A DNA stretch of 64,000 nucleotides from Bin5 sp965220715. GTDB lineage: Bacteria > Chloroflexota > Anaerolineae > Caldilineales > Caldilineaceae. Below are positions 1-8,377 of the stretch, piece after piece. The notes beneath the pieces were generated by a model that did not search any database, had not been told where the DNA came from, and saw nothing but the letters and a program-made list of their open reading frames with translations. The stretch spans positions 248,001 to 312,000 of the forward strand of contig OZ244843.1 in NCBI GenBank assembly GCA_965220715.1, given 5' to 3'. The position numbers were made by a program, and so were the translations under genes. The first letter of the stretch is position 1. Each line of letters begins with the position of its first letter.

Positions 1-1233
1 GCAGCAGCGGTGGCGGCCCAGGCCGCGGCCAAATTGAAGGGCGTCAAAGCGATGGCGACCATCGTTCACGGCGCCGGCATTGCCGGTCACGACGCGGCCG
101 CGGCCGCGCAGGAGGTGGCGCTGGGAACGCTGTTGGCCAGCTACCGGCCGAAACGGTATCGCCGCGAGGGGGAAGACGCGGGGTTGTCGAGTTGTACAGT
201 GGTGGAGTACAACGCCGCCAAACTGGCCGACGTTGAACGGGGCGTAGCCAAGGGAGAGGCGATCGGCCGCGCGGTTTGGAGCGCCCGCGATTTGGTCAAC
301 GAGCCGGCCAATCTGCTGACGCCCGTGGAGATGGCGGCCCGCGCGCGGGCGATGGCAGCCGATGTAGGTCTCAAGAGCACGGTGCTGGACGAGGCTGCGA
401 TGCAGGAAGAGGGCATGGGCATTTTGCTGGCGGTGAGCAAGGGCAGCGTTAATCCGGCCCAGTTCATAGTTCTGGAGCACGCGCCGGCCGGGGATACGGA
501 GGCGCCGCTGGTCTTAGTTGGCAAGGGCATCACTTTTGACACCGGCGGTATCAGCCTCAAGCGCAGCGGCGGCATGTGGGCGATGAAGGACGATATGGGG
601 GGCGCGGCGGCGGTGATTGGCGCGATGGAAGCAGTTGGCCGCCTTGATGTTGGGCGGCGGGTGATCGGGATTGCGCCCTGTGTGGAGAATATGCCGGACG
701 GCGAGGCGTTCCGGCCGGGCGATATCGTGACCGGCATGACCGGCAAGACGGCGGAGATTATCAGCACCGACGCGGAGGGACGCCTGGTTCTGGCCGACGC
801 GCTGGCCTACGCGGCACGTTTCGAGCCGGCGGCGGTTGTCGATCTGGCGACGCTGACGGGCGCGATCGGGACGGCGCTGGGCATGCACGTGCGCGCCGGT
901 CTTTTCAGTAACGATACCTCTCTGCAAGAGAAGCTGATGGCGGCGGCGGACCACAGCGGCGAGCTTTTGTGGCCGTTCCCGATGGATGCGGAGTACGAGA
1001 AGGCGATCAAGAGCGATATGGCCGAGGTCAAGAACAGCGCCGGGGGCGCCGGTGTCAGCAGCAGCGCCAAATTTATTGAACATTTCACCGAGGGCTACCC
1101 CTGGGCACATCTGGACATCGCCAATATGGTGCTGGCCGACAGCCGGATCAACGCGGAGACGCCGAAGGGCGCGACCGGATACGGCGTCCGGCTGCTGGTT
1201 GAACTGGCAGAACGGTACGCGGCCACCGCTTGA
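1..1233 (+). CDS. pepA: Leucyl aminopeptidase (M17), 5' end outside window
   Basis: Cytosolic M17 metallopeptidase that removes N-terminal residues from peptides. The reading frame is open from base 1, so the start lies upstream; about 95-100 N-terminal residues are missing compared with the roughly 500-residue family. Counting from the GTG at base 10, the two-metal site and catalytic residues are all visible: K172, D177, K184, D195, and the signature STDAEGRL with D254, E256 and R258. Their spacing matches E. coli PepA (K270, D275, K282, D293, D353, E355) with a constant offset of 98-99 residues. The gene ends 85 bases before the next one on the same strand. The family assignment is secure; substrate range cannot be told from sequence. 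Confidence 0.95.
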   Translation, partial: AAAVAAQAAAKLKGVKAMATIVHGAGIAGHDAAAAAQEVALGTLLASYRPKRYRREGEDAGLSSCTVVEYNAAKLADVERGVAKGEAIGRAVWSARDLVNEPANLLTPVEMAARARAMAADVGLKSTVLDEAAMQEEGMGILLAVSKGSVNPAQFIVLEHAPAGDTEAPLVLVGKGITFDTGGISLKRSGGMWAMKDDMGGAAAVIGAMEAVGRLDVGRRVIGIAPCVENMPDGEAFRPGDIVTGMTGKTAEIISTDAEGRLVLADALAYAARFEPAAVVDLATLTGAIGTALGMHVRAGLFSNDTSLQEKLMAAADHSGELLWPFPMDAEYEKAIKSDMAEVKNSAGGAGVSSSAKFIEHFTEGYPWAHLDIANMVLADSRINAETPKGATGYGVRLLVELAERYAATA

Positions 1234-1318
1234 TTTTCCGTTGCAGGTAGCCGGGCGAGCGACCATCAGGAAGCAGAAGCCGGCTACAAAGAATTAGACA
1301 GCTGTAGGAGAGGAATGT

Positions 1319-2062
1319 ATGCGGATGAAAATGATACGACGGTTGGGTTGGAGTGTCTGCGGCGGTTTGCTGCTGGCGGGCGCATTGCCGGAGTGGGCGC
1401 TGGCGGCAGGGTTGGAGCAGACGGTAGGGACGGAGATAACGTCCATCACGCCGGCGATGATTCCGCTGTTAGGGGCAGCCGCCGGCATTGAGCGCTTGAT
1501 GGAACTGGGCTGGCACTATCTCGAATGGGGTGGTTTACGCTTTTTTGGCTGGCGGCCCAGTGATCTCAAGTCGCCCGGCTATGTCGCCTTCAAACGAAGC
1601 ACCAGCCTGCTGGCGGGCATTTTCCTCGGCGTCGTGGTCTCTAATTACAGTGGCATGCGTTTGATGAGCTATTTCGGCCAGACGTTACCGGGTTTTCTGG
1701 ACCAGGTCCCGGATCTGTGGGACATTCTTGTCACGGGTTTGATGATCGGGGCCGGCACCAAACCGACGCACGACCTGCTCGGGATTATCACCCAGGTGAA
1801 GAATCTGATCGGCAGCACTGCGTTGAAGAAGAAGGAGGAGGCCGGCGCGGCGCTCGCTGACAGCATCCTCAAGTTGCGGCAGGCAGATGCTCCTGCTTCC
1901 TACCGTGTGGATGTGCCGGGCGTGGGCGCCACGCAGGTTTCCGGCTCGGCGGCCCAGCCCCCCCGCAACCGCATGCTGGACGAGAGCGGCGGCAGGCGCC
2001 GCGAGCGCAACATCGACCGCTACGCCAACGCGCTGCACGATAATTTGTATAGTGGTAGTTGA
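1319..2062 (+). CDS. Hypothetical membrane protein, 247 aa
   Basis: No family recognised. The N-terminus looks like a signal peptide or first membrane helix (about residues 8-30), followed by hydrophobic segments near residues 43-60, 90-110 and 135-155, then a polar, Arg-rich C-terminal tail (about 170-247) that should be cytoplasmic or disordered. A purine-rich ribosome site (GGAGAGGA, 1307-1314) lies before the ATG at 1319; an in-frame ATG at 1325 has better spacing and could be the true start. It sits 85 bases after pepA and 37 bases before the HigA-type gene, so co-transcription is possible. Small size and several helices recall phage-holin-like or scaffold proteins, but nothing supports that specifically. 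Confidence 0.7.
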   Translation: MRMKMIRRLGWSVCGGLLLAGALPEWALAAGLEQTVGTEITSITPAMIPLLGAAAGIERLMELGWHYLEWGGLRFFGWRPSDLKSPGYVAFKRSTSLLAGIFLGVVVSNYSGMRLMSYFGQTLPGFLDQVPDLWDILVTGLMIGAGTKPTHDLLGIITQVKNLIGSTALKKKEEAGAALADSILKLRQADAPASYRVDVPGVGATQVSGSAAQPPRNRMLDESGGRRRERNIDRYANALHDNLYSGS

Positions 2063-2099
2063 GGGGAGGGGCGAAGGGCGAGGAGTGAGAGAAGACCCC

Positions 2100-2426
2100 A
2101 TGTCAACCGAATCACTCGATGTCGCGGGGCACGCGCCGGGTCTTGCCGAACCGATTCACCCAGGAGAGCATTTGGCGGAGATAATGCAGGAGCCAGGTAT
2201 CACCCAATACCGCTTGGCCAAGACGATAGGCGTTCCTCCGATACGCATCCATGACATCGTCCACTGCCGCCGGTCGGTTACCGCGGACACGGCGCTGCGA
2301 ATCGGAAAGGCCCGGGGGATGACTGCCGAATTCTGGTTGAACCTGCAGCGGATGTACGACCTGGACCTTGCTCGGACCAGGACTGACACCAGCGCCATCG
2401 AACCGCTTGTCCCGACATCGGTTTGA
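2100..2426 (+). CDS. higA: HigA-family antitoxin, XRE helix-turn-helix
   Basis: Small DNA-binding protein of 108 residues with the HigA/VapI arrangement: a leader containing IHPGEHLAEIM (about residues 18-28), an XRE helix-turn-helix (about 33-75; TQYRLAKTIGVPPIRI then the recognition helix) and the tail TAEFWLNLQRMYDLDLAR typical of HigA antitoxins. In known systems HigA binds its own promoter and neutralises the mRNA-cutting toxin HigB. No HigB-like gene is visible on either side: upstream is a membrane protein, downstream a convergent AIM24 gene, so this is an orphan antitoxin or a stand-alone regulator. The frame is open further upstream, but the ATG at 2100 is preceded by GAGGAGTGAGAG and starts the conserved region. 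Confidence 0.85.
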   Translation: MSTESLDVAGHAPGLAEPIHPGEHLAEIMQEPGITQYRLAKTIGVPPIRIHDIVHCRRSVTADTALRIGKARGMTAEFWLNLQRMYDLDLARTRTDTSAIEPLVPTSV

Positions 2427-2453
2427 AGCGGTTGTCGCCGGAGATCCCCTCTT

Positions 2454-2481
2454 CCCAATAGATCCACGCGGAACTATTGGG
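2454..2481. terminator. Possible convergent hairpin
   Basis: Perfect 8-bp inverted repeat (CCCAATAG / CTATTGGG, 12-base loop) between the convergent HigA-type and AIM24 genes. There is no clear T-tract, so termination is only suggested by position. Confidence 0.3.
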
Positions 2482-2516
2482 TGAGAACACCACGCCGCCC
2501 TCTTCTCTTCCGGTAC

Positions 2517-3254
2517 TTAACGCCCGCCGAACAACTGACCCACGTCGACGTTGAGGCCGCCGCTCTGGCCTTTGCCGCCGACCTGGGGCATATACTGGGC
2601 GACCTTCTGCGCCAGTTTGTTCATCGGCATCGTCTGCAGATAGGCCTTGCCCGGCCCCCGCAGCGTCGCCAGGAACAGGCCCTCGCCTCCCAGCAGAATG
2701 TTTTTGAAGCCGCGCACGACCTCGACATCGAAATCGACGGTCGGCTCGAACATGGCGACGTGGCCGGTGTCCACCCGCAGTAGTTCGCCCGGCTGCAGAT
2801 CCTTGACCACGATCTCGCCGTCAAAATTGACGAACGCCTGGCCGGGGCCAGTCAGCCGCTGGAGCATGAAGCCTTCGCCGCCGAACAGCCCCGCGCCCAG
2901 CCGTTTGCGGAAATGCAGGTCCAATTCCACGCTCTTTTCCGCGCATAGGAACGAGTCTTTCTGGACGATTACCGATTGTGAGCCCGCCAGGTCAAGATCG
3001 ATGATCTTGCCGGGAAACTCGGCCGAAAACGCGACTTCGCCCTCGCCCCTATCGACGTAATAGTCCACCACAAACAGGGATTCGCCGGAGAGCGCGCGTT
3101 TGACCATCCTGCCCAGACCGCCGCCGGTATTGGTCTCCATCTCCACGGCCTGCGTCATCCAGCTCATGCCGCCGGAGGATGAGTAGATGCGCTGGCCGGG
3201 GGTAAGCGTAACCGTGACGACCGGCAGGGTTGTGCCTTCGATTCGATACTGCAT
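2517..3254 (-). CDS. AIM24/TIGR00266 family protein
   Basis: A 245-residue protein with the repeated beta-strand pattern of the AIM24 (formerly DUF124) family, for example GGMSWM near residue 30, GGEGFMLQRLTGPGQAF near 125-141 and a second GGEGLFLATLRGPGKAYLQ near 190-208. This duplicated Gly-rich motif is diagnostic for the family, whose double-stranded beta-helix fold is known but whose role in bacteria is not settled. The C-terminus ends in a Gly-rich tail (residues about 225-245). The ATG at 3254 is preceded by AGGAG on the minus strand. It is transcribed convergently with the HigA-type gene and stands alone; no partner is evident. Confidence 0.9.
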   Translation of the reverse strand: MQYRIEGTTLPVVTVTLTPGQRIYSSSGGMSWMTQAVEMETNTGGGLGRMVKRALSGESLFVVDYYVDRGEGEVAFSAEFPGKIIDLDLAGSQSVIVQKDSFLCAEKSVELDLHFRKRLGAGLFGGEGFMLQRLTGPGQAFVNFDGEIVVKDLQPGELLRVDTGHVAMFEPTVDFDVEVVRGFKNILLGGEGLFLATLRGPGKAYLQTMPMNKLAQKVAQYMPQVGGKGQSGGLNVDVGQLFGGR

Positions 3255-3873
3255 TTCATTTGCTCCTAATCAATTGGCGTTGGGCAGTAGTTGGCGAGTT
3301 GCGTGGAACAAGGTCAGGAGGTGCGACATGAAGTTCAGGCTCTTTGACCTATAGGCGAACTATCTGCCGAGTTCGTTTTCGGTGCCACTGGTGAAAGTGG
3401 CGACAGTGGCGACAGGTGTGTCGGCGTTGGTGGACGAGGCGGCCAGTCACGACCAATTTAATTTTGTCGGAAGCTCAACCGTCGACAACCAGAGCCGCGA
3501 GCCTGGTTGCAGATGGCCAAGGGCATTTAATCTCTTACTACTTTGTACGCAGTCTGTGAGGTTTCGTTGCCGGTGACCTATCGGTCGGCGACCAGGACAG
3601 AATCATACATCGACAGACAGATCAGACGGAAACTGCGGAGCGGGTGCATCGCAGAATGGGGGCAGGGATCAGGGGAATAACTGGCTCCCGCCCGCGGTAG
3701 GGGACTACCGTGGGCGGGTTGCAGCTTTGTTCATCCCCTGATCCCAGGAATCCTTGTGGAGGCAGACGCGCGGGCGCAACGACTCCTGCTGGTATCACCC
3801 CAAATTCAGGACACACACCCGAACACTGCTCGCCAGGTTCGGCAGTGCTGCCGCCTGCCAGTCAGCGTCTGTC
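3255..3873. other. Intergenic region without a gene
   Basis: About 620 bases between the AIM24 and LysM genes (both minus strand). Only short reading frames without family resemblance occur. The region holds the nested inverted repeat described at 3665-3745. Confidence 0.6.
3665..3745. repeat. Nested double inverted repeat
   Basis: Outer arms of 12 bp pair perfectly (GGGATCAGGGGA at 3665-3676 with TCCCCTGATCCC at 3734-3745). Inner arms of 14 bp pair with one mismatch (CCCGCCCGCGGTAG at 3687-3700 with CTACCGTGGGCGGG at 3705-3718) around a 4-base loop. The element would fold into one long stem with internal bulges. It lies downstream of the LysM gene and may end its transcript, or it may be a small mobile palindromic element. 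Confidence 0.6.
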
Positions 3874-5052
3874 TTACCCGGAAACCGGAATGTTCAGCCT
3901 GCGCCCGATGTAAACCAGATCCGGATTCTGGATGTCGAAATCGATCACCGCCCACTGGCAGTTGCCGGCATCGGAACCCTCGTCCGTGTGGACGTACGCC
4001 ATTTCCGAAATGCGCTGCTCGTCTTCGTTTTCAATCCAGAACCACCAGCTCCCTTCGCGGGGACCGGCTCCGTGAAGAATGTGGGTGTACTGGCCTCCTC
4101 CTCCGGAGGTTCTCCCGGCCACCACCTCCCCATCCGGCTGCCAACTGAAGACGACGCGATAGTCGTTGACAGGCGAGCCATTCCGCCGCACTGTACCGCG
4201 CACCTGCGTGTTGATGCCGTTCGGGTCGCAATGCACCAGCTCGGCGCGGTTGGCGAGGCTGTTGAATTCTCTCAGTTCCTGGACTGAAATGTCATAAGAG
4301 GTCGCAATGCCGGCAAGTGATTCACCGTGTCGGACGATGTGGCCGTAGACTTTGGGGGCGCTTGGGCGCTTCAGGGGCGCTGTGACAGCCGGTTGTGACG
4401 TCACGGGCACGGGAAGCTGTGCCGTCGCGGGAATATGCAGCCTCCGTCCAATGTAAGTGAAATCCAGACTACGGATGTCGAAATCGAGCACCGCTCGCTG
4501 GCACATACCCTCATGAGGAAGTCTGTCGGTGTGGACGTAGGCCATTTCCGAAATGCGGTTGCCGGCATCGTTTTCGACCCAGAACCACCAGTTCCCTTCG
4601 CGGGGACCGGACGCCAGCAGGATGTGGGAGAAATGGCCTCCCTCCTGGCCTCCCGCGCCGGAAATCGCCCTGGCCACTACCTGCCCGTCCGGCCGCCAGC
4701 TGAAGACCACCCGAAGCCCATTGGCCGGCTGACCATTCAGCCGCACTGTGCCGCGCGCCTGTGTGCTGTCGTTATTGGGCGCGCAACTCACCAGTTCTGC
4801 CCGATTGATGAGGTTGTTGGAAGTTCTCAGGTCCTGGACTGAAATGCCGTAAGAGGCCGCGATGGTGGCGAGTGTTTCGCCCTCTCGGACGACGTGGACG
4901 TATACCTGGTCGGCGTTTGGGCGCTGCAGGGGCGCTGCGATTGCCGGCTGCGGCAACAAGAGCAGTGACAGCACGAACAGTAGCAGTGTTGCTACTGCCG
5001 CCCGTTGCGTGCGCCGAGTCGATCTGGAAAGCGAAGTATCTGCAGGTATCAT
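3874..5052 (-). CDS. Secreted LysM protein with two interrupted LysM modules
   Basis: A 392-residue exported protein. Residues about 17-40 form a signal peptide or membrane anchor ending near AIAAP. Two tandem modules of about 170 residues follow, each beginning with the LysM signature (VREGETLATIAASYGISVQ near 55-75; VRHGESLAGIATSYDISVQ near 240-260). In both, the usual closing strand of LysM (YIGRRLHIP / YIGRRLNIP) does not follow directly but comes about 110-120 residues later. The intervening piece resembles a small beta-sandwich (GTVRLNGQPANGLRVVFSW, then WWFWVEND) and contains paired Cys residues. LysM binds peptidoglycan or chitin-like glycans, so a wall-associated role is likely. SD GAGGAGG precedes the ATG at 5052. 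The function of the inserted domain is unknown. Confidence 0.85.
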   Translation of the reverse strand: MIPADTSLSRSTRRTQRAAVATLLLFVLSLLLLPQPAIAAPLQRPNADQVYVHVVREGETLATIAASYGISVQDLRTSNNLINRAELVSCAPNNDSTQARGTVRLNGQPANGLRVVFSWRPDGQVVARAISGAGGQEGGHFSHILLASGPREGNWWFWVENDAGNRISEMAYVHTDRLPHEGMCQRAVLDFDIRSLDFTYIGRRLHIPATAQLPVPVTSQPAVTAPLKRPSAPKVYGHIVRHGESLAGIATSYDISVQELREFNSLANRAELVHCDPNGINTQVRGTVRRNGSPVNDYRVVFSWQPDGEVVAGRTSGGGGQYTHILHGAGPREGSWWFWIENEDEQRISEMAYVHTDEGSDAGNCQWAVIDFDIQNPDLVYIGRRLNIPVSG

Positions 5053-5762
5053 AATATACCTCCTCTAGAATTCAGGCTGGAATATTAAGGAGCAGAGAAA
5101 CTACTAAGCCGCTGGATAAAGAGCTAGACCGCAATCGTAAAGCCAAGAGAAAACCAGATCTCGTTAACATTTGTCGAGTCTGGTCTGCTTGGTGGCAATA
5201 GCAGGATGTCTTCCTATAGGATCGCCGCCAACATTGGCAGAAAATCTACGTACTTCTGCGTAGTCACAGGCGTGTATATTCAGGCAATGAAGAGGAGTGT
5301 CGTGGTTGCGATGCTGGTCAGGGAGCGGCTCGGGCTGGCCGGAATGGCTCGACCGCGGCGCGCCAAATCCGTAGCCCACAGCGGGGACGGGCGCCGGATC
5401 ATGCCGCTGAGGGAGCGGCCATCTTGATTTGTGACTGAAATGTTGAAGGCGATGAGATGTCTGCGAGAAGACATCCCGCCCTACAGAATGAGGTAGTATA
5501 TTATGGGGACAGAGGAGGGAGGGAGGAAGTACCCACTCCCTCCAGAGGCACTGGGCGGGTCTGTATTTTAGTGGCTGGTGCGCTTTCGACCAGACGAGCA
5601 CATCAGAATTCAGTTCTTGATGTGTCATTGTGTGGGTGTATTAACACACAAGAGGACAATTGTCAAGAGAGTGAAAATCTGAAAATGTTCGTCAACGCCC
5701 GTGTAACGTTAGTTATAAACTGTCAATCGTCGACATGCGCTGGGCACCAGGCAGTGCGCTTA
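5053..5762. other. Intergenic region without a gene
   Basis: About 710 bases upstream of the LysM gene and downstream of the dioxygenase-like gene. Frames here are short or rich in unlikely residues. A perfect 10-bp palindrome GACAATTGTC occurs at 5655-5664 and a 7-bp inverted repeat (TTGTGTG / CACACAA) at 5628-5651; neither can be tied to a gene. Promoters for the LysM gene should lie here but no convincing -35/-10 pair was found. Confidence 0.5.
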
Positions 5763-6533
5763 TCAGCGTACGCAGCCGTCGAATGTCCGGCCCTGGATGT
5801 GATGATAGACCGGCCCTTCGCCGTCCCTCGTGTACTTGGAACGCGCCGACATGTAGGAGAGCGCGATTGCGCGCCGCCAACTGTCCGAACGGTTGGGCGC
5901 GGTATAGTGGAGCAAGAGCGAGTGGAAGAAGAGGCCGCCGCCCGCCTTCACGGGCGCCAGCTGCATATCGGCCTGTTCATAGTAGTCGGGATCGACGACA
6001 AAGTCATCGGTCACGTTGATGTGGGGCTGCGGCCCCCGCTTATGGCTGCCGGGAATGGCGGCCATGCAGCCATTCTCCTCGGTAGCGTCGTCGAAGGCGA
6101 ACCAACAGGAGCAGAGATCCATCGGCTCGATAGGCCAATAGGGTGAATCCTGGTGCATGCCCTTGGCCGAACCGACTTCCGGCGGTTTCAATAACGCGGC
6201 GTTGCGGAACATCTTGATGTCCGGCCCGACGATCTGTTCGAGAACGCTGACGATGTTGCCGTTGCTCCCCAGCGCGTGGAAGCGATCATCGGACTCCACC
6301 AACCCGTCGATTTTGCGGATTCCATCGCCCGGCGCGTCGACGTGCAACTCGCCGCGCTGGACGCGCGGCTCGATCTGCACCTGAAGCCGCTCTTGCGAGC
6401 GGCCGCCGTGGGTATACTCGCGCAGACGGGTGCGCAGCCCCTCTACCTCATCTTGCTCCAACAGCCCTTCCACCACCAGAAATCCGTCGCGCCGGTAGCT
6501 GTCGAGTTGTTCCTGCGTCAGTTGTATTGACAT
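5763..6533 (-). CDS. Phytanoyl-CoA dioxygenase (PhyH) family protein
   Basis: Predicted Fe(II)/2-oxoglutarate-dependent oxygenase of 256 residues. The iron-binding triad is visible: H127 and D129 in GMHQDSPYW, and H209 in SLLLHYTAPNRS; R220 or R221 downstream is the expected 2-oxoglutarate anchor. The family hydroxylates diverse small molecules, so the substrate is open. The start is only 20 bases after the GH4 stop, so it is the last gene of the minus-strand sugar operon; this hints at a role in modifying a sugar-derived or co-transported compound rather than a lipid. A second PhyH-like protein with different sequence lies at 23126. Confidence 0.92.
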   Translation of the reverse strand: MSIQLTQEQLDSYRRDGFLVVEGLLEQDEVEGLRTRLREYTHGGRSQERLQVQIEPRVQRGELHVDAPGDGIRKIDGLVESDDRFHALGSNGNIVSVLEQIVGPDIKMFRNAALLKPPEVGSAKGMHQDSPYWPIEPMDLCSCWFAFDDATEENGCMAAIPGSHKRGPQPHINVTDDFVVDPDYYEQADMQLAPVKAGGGLFFHSLLLHYTAPNRSDSWRRAIALSYMSARSKYTRDGEGPVYHHIQGRTFDGCVR

Positions 6534-6553
6534 GTTGACTCCTTGATTCTAAA

Positions 6554-8113
6554 TCAGGCCGGTTCCTTGGTCATCTCGCCTTTATCGGCGGCCGCGGCGT
6601 TCATGGTTGCCGCGGCTTTGTCCTGCGCCATCTCGGCAACGCTCTTGGTATGCAGACGCGCCGCGCCTTTCCAGTTCTCGCGCAGCTGCGCGCGGGTATT
6701 GTTACGCTCGGCTTCTTGCAGCCGGGCCTGCGCTGCGGGGACATGCTCCTGGTATTGCGGCAGCCAGCGCGCCTGCGCCACCAGCATCTCATCGGTCATC
6801 TGCCAGATCTCTTCCGGATTGCAGACGGCCGCGGTCAGAGGGTCATGCAGCATGGCCTGCTTGAGCAGCATGACATCGCCATGGACGGCCGCTTCGACCG
6901 CCATGCGCTGGACCTGGACGCTGGCGGCACAGGTGGCCGCGCAGGCGAGGGGCAGGTCGCCGACGACGGGCATGTTCAAGCCGTGCTTATCGACATAGCC
7001 CGGGAGCTCGATGCAGCAGCCATCGGGCAGATTGGTGATGTGGCCCTGGTTGATGACGTTGAAATGGCCGCGGTAGGGACGCCCCGTCTCCAGCCCTTCG
7101 ATGATATAGGAGCCGTGCTCCTCGCTGCGCCGGTCGGGCGCGATGCGCGGCGGCTCCTGCTTCATCCAGTTGGGGAAGTCGGTCTCGAACCAGTTGCGGC
7201 CTTCGGTGCAGACGCGCAGATAGCCGCCGGTCTCGCCGTTGATCCAGCGCGAGAGGTCGATCCAGTCGTTGATTTCATCGGGGCGCTTGCGGTACCAGGG
7301 CACATATTCGCTGACGTGGCCGTTGGATTCGGTGGTGTAGTAGCCGAAGCGGCGGATCATGTCGATGCGCAGCTTTTCGCTGGTGGGATATTCGGGGTGG
7401 CCCTCGAACAGCTCCAACATGCGCGGCACCATATCGATGCCCCGCCATTGCACCTGGGTGTACCAGGTCTGGTGATTGATGCCGGCGCAGATGATATCGA
7501 CCTCATCGCGGTGCAGCGTTTCGTCGGCCGCGATCAGGCCTTCCCGCTTGGCCCACTCCTCGATGCAGCGGGTGATCTGCCAGTGGCCGCCCTGCACGCC
7601 GTGGCAGAGGCCAACCGTGCGCACGCCGCCATACTGGTTGCAGGCCCAGACGTTCATGGCCATCGGATTCGAATAGTTGAGGAAGAGGGCATCGGGCTTA
7701 GCCAGTGCGCGGATGTCGGCGCAGACGTCGAGCAGGGCGGGGATGGTGCGCTGGCCGTACATGATGCCCCCGGCGCAGAGGGTATCGCCGACGCACTGGT
7801 CGATGCCGTACTTGAGGGGGATGTCGATATCCAACTGGAAGGCAGCGAGTCCGCCCTGGCGCACGACCGAGATCACATAGTCGGCGTCGGCGATGGCTGC
7901 GCGGCGGTCGGTTGTGGGGGTGATGGCGGCGGGCAGACCGTTGGCGTCGATGTCCCGCTGCGCCAGCTGCACCACCATGTCCAGATTGCCGGCGTTGATA
8001 TCCATAAAGGCGAAGTGGGTGTCGGCCAGCTCGGGCACGGCGAGAATGTCGTGCATCAGCTTGCGGGTGAAGCCGATCGAGCCGGCGCCGATCATTGCGA
8101 TTTTTATTGGCAT
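6554..8113 (-). CDS. GH4 family glycosidase (alpha-galactosidase/glucosidase/glucuronidase type)
   Basis: A 519-residue NAD- and Mn-dependent glycosidase of family GH4. The N-terminal Rossmann motif MIGAGSIGF (residues 7-15) binds NAD; LNYSNPMAMN (145-154), C170 with H171 in GLCHG, and H214 in GINHQTWY match the metal and substrate site of the MelA/AglA group. These enzymes cleave glycosides by a redox-assisted elimination mechanism in the cytoplasm. The frame is open for 48 more codons upstream, but the ATG at 8113 begins the Rossmann strand and is preceded by GGAG at suitable distance. It lies between an SDR gene and the dioxygenase gene in a sugar-uptake operon, so it probably acts on the imported glycoside. 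Specificity (galactoside, glucoside or glucuronide) cannot be decided. Confidence 0.93.
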   Translation of the reverse strand: MPIKIAMIGAGSIGFTRKLMHDILAVPELADTHFAFMDINAGNLDMVVQLAQRDIDANGLPAAITPTTDRRAAIADADYVISVVRQGGLAAFQLDIDIPLKYGIDQCVGDTLCAGGIMYGQRTIPALLDVCADIRALAKPDALFLNYSNPMAMNVWACNQYGGVRTVGLCHGVQGGHWQITRCIEEWAKREGLIAADETLHRDEVDIICAGINHQTWYTQVQWRGIDMVPRMLELFEGHPEYPTSEKLRIDMIRRFGYYTTESNGHVSEYVPWYRKRPDEINDWIDLSRWINGETGGYLRVCTEGRNWFETDFPNWMKQEPPRIAPDRRSEEHGSYIIEGLETGRPYRGHFNVINQGHITNLPDGCCIELPGYVDKHGLNMPVVGDLPLACAATCAASVQVQRMAVEAAVHGDVMLLKQAMLHDPLTAAVCNPEEIWQMTDEMLVAQARWLPQYQEHVPAAQARLQEAERNNTRAQLRENWKGAARLHTKSVAEMAQDKAAATMNAAAADKGEMTKEPA

Positions 8114-8200
8114 GAAATCGTTCTCCGTGTGGTCGAGGGCGCTGCCCAGTGCCTGGCGCCGCACCTGGTTGCGCGCAGGCATTGAAGGGTGCGGATTTTT

Positions 8201-8234
8201 ACTATGCGCTCTATTAACTATGCGCTCTATTATA
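8201..8234 (-). promoter_or_regulatory. Possible GH4 promoter with duplicated 16-bp site
   Basis: A 16-bp sequence (ACTATGCGCTCTATTA) occurs twice head to tail at 8201-8216 and 8217-8232. On the minus strand a perfect -10 hexamer TATAAT (8229-8234) overlaps the second copy, 116 bases upstream of the GH4 start. No good -35 was found, so an activator or the duplicated site may matter. Inference from position only. Confidence 0.4.
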
Positions 8235-8323
8235 CGACAACTGCAGGGAACACCCACAGAGGAGAGGCAAGCGGGCGAGGAGGCATTGCTCAGTGCGCCG
8301 GCGCTGCGCGCTCTGAGCGCGGG

Positions 8324-8358
8324 GTGAGGAGGAGCGAGAAAGGAGCGGACCTCCTCAC
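8324..8358 (-). terminator. Intercistronic hairpin after SDR gene
   Basis: Perfect 9-bp inverted repeat (GTGAGGAGG / CCTCCTCAC) just downstream of the SDR stop codon on the minus strand. It has no long U-tract, so it may protect the upstream mRNA or attenuate read-through into the GH4 gene. Confidence 0.4.
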
Positions 8359-8377
8359 TCCTCGTCTGCGGGCAGTG

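Noticed and set aside
5164..5628. Minus-strand frame of 154 codons
   Set aside because: Composition is unlike a protein (Pro/His/Arg/Ser rich), no ribosome site and no family resemblance.
6650..8185. Plus-strand frame of 511 codons
   Set aside because: It lies opposite the GH4 gene, which has clear catalytic motifs; the plus frame shows no family pattern.
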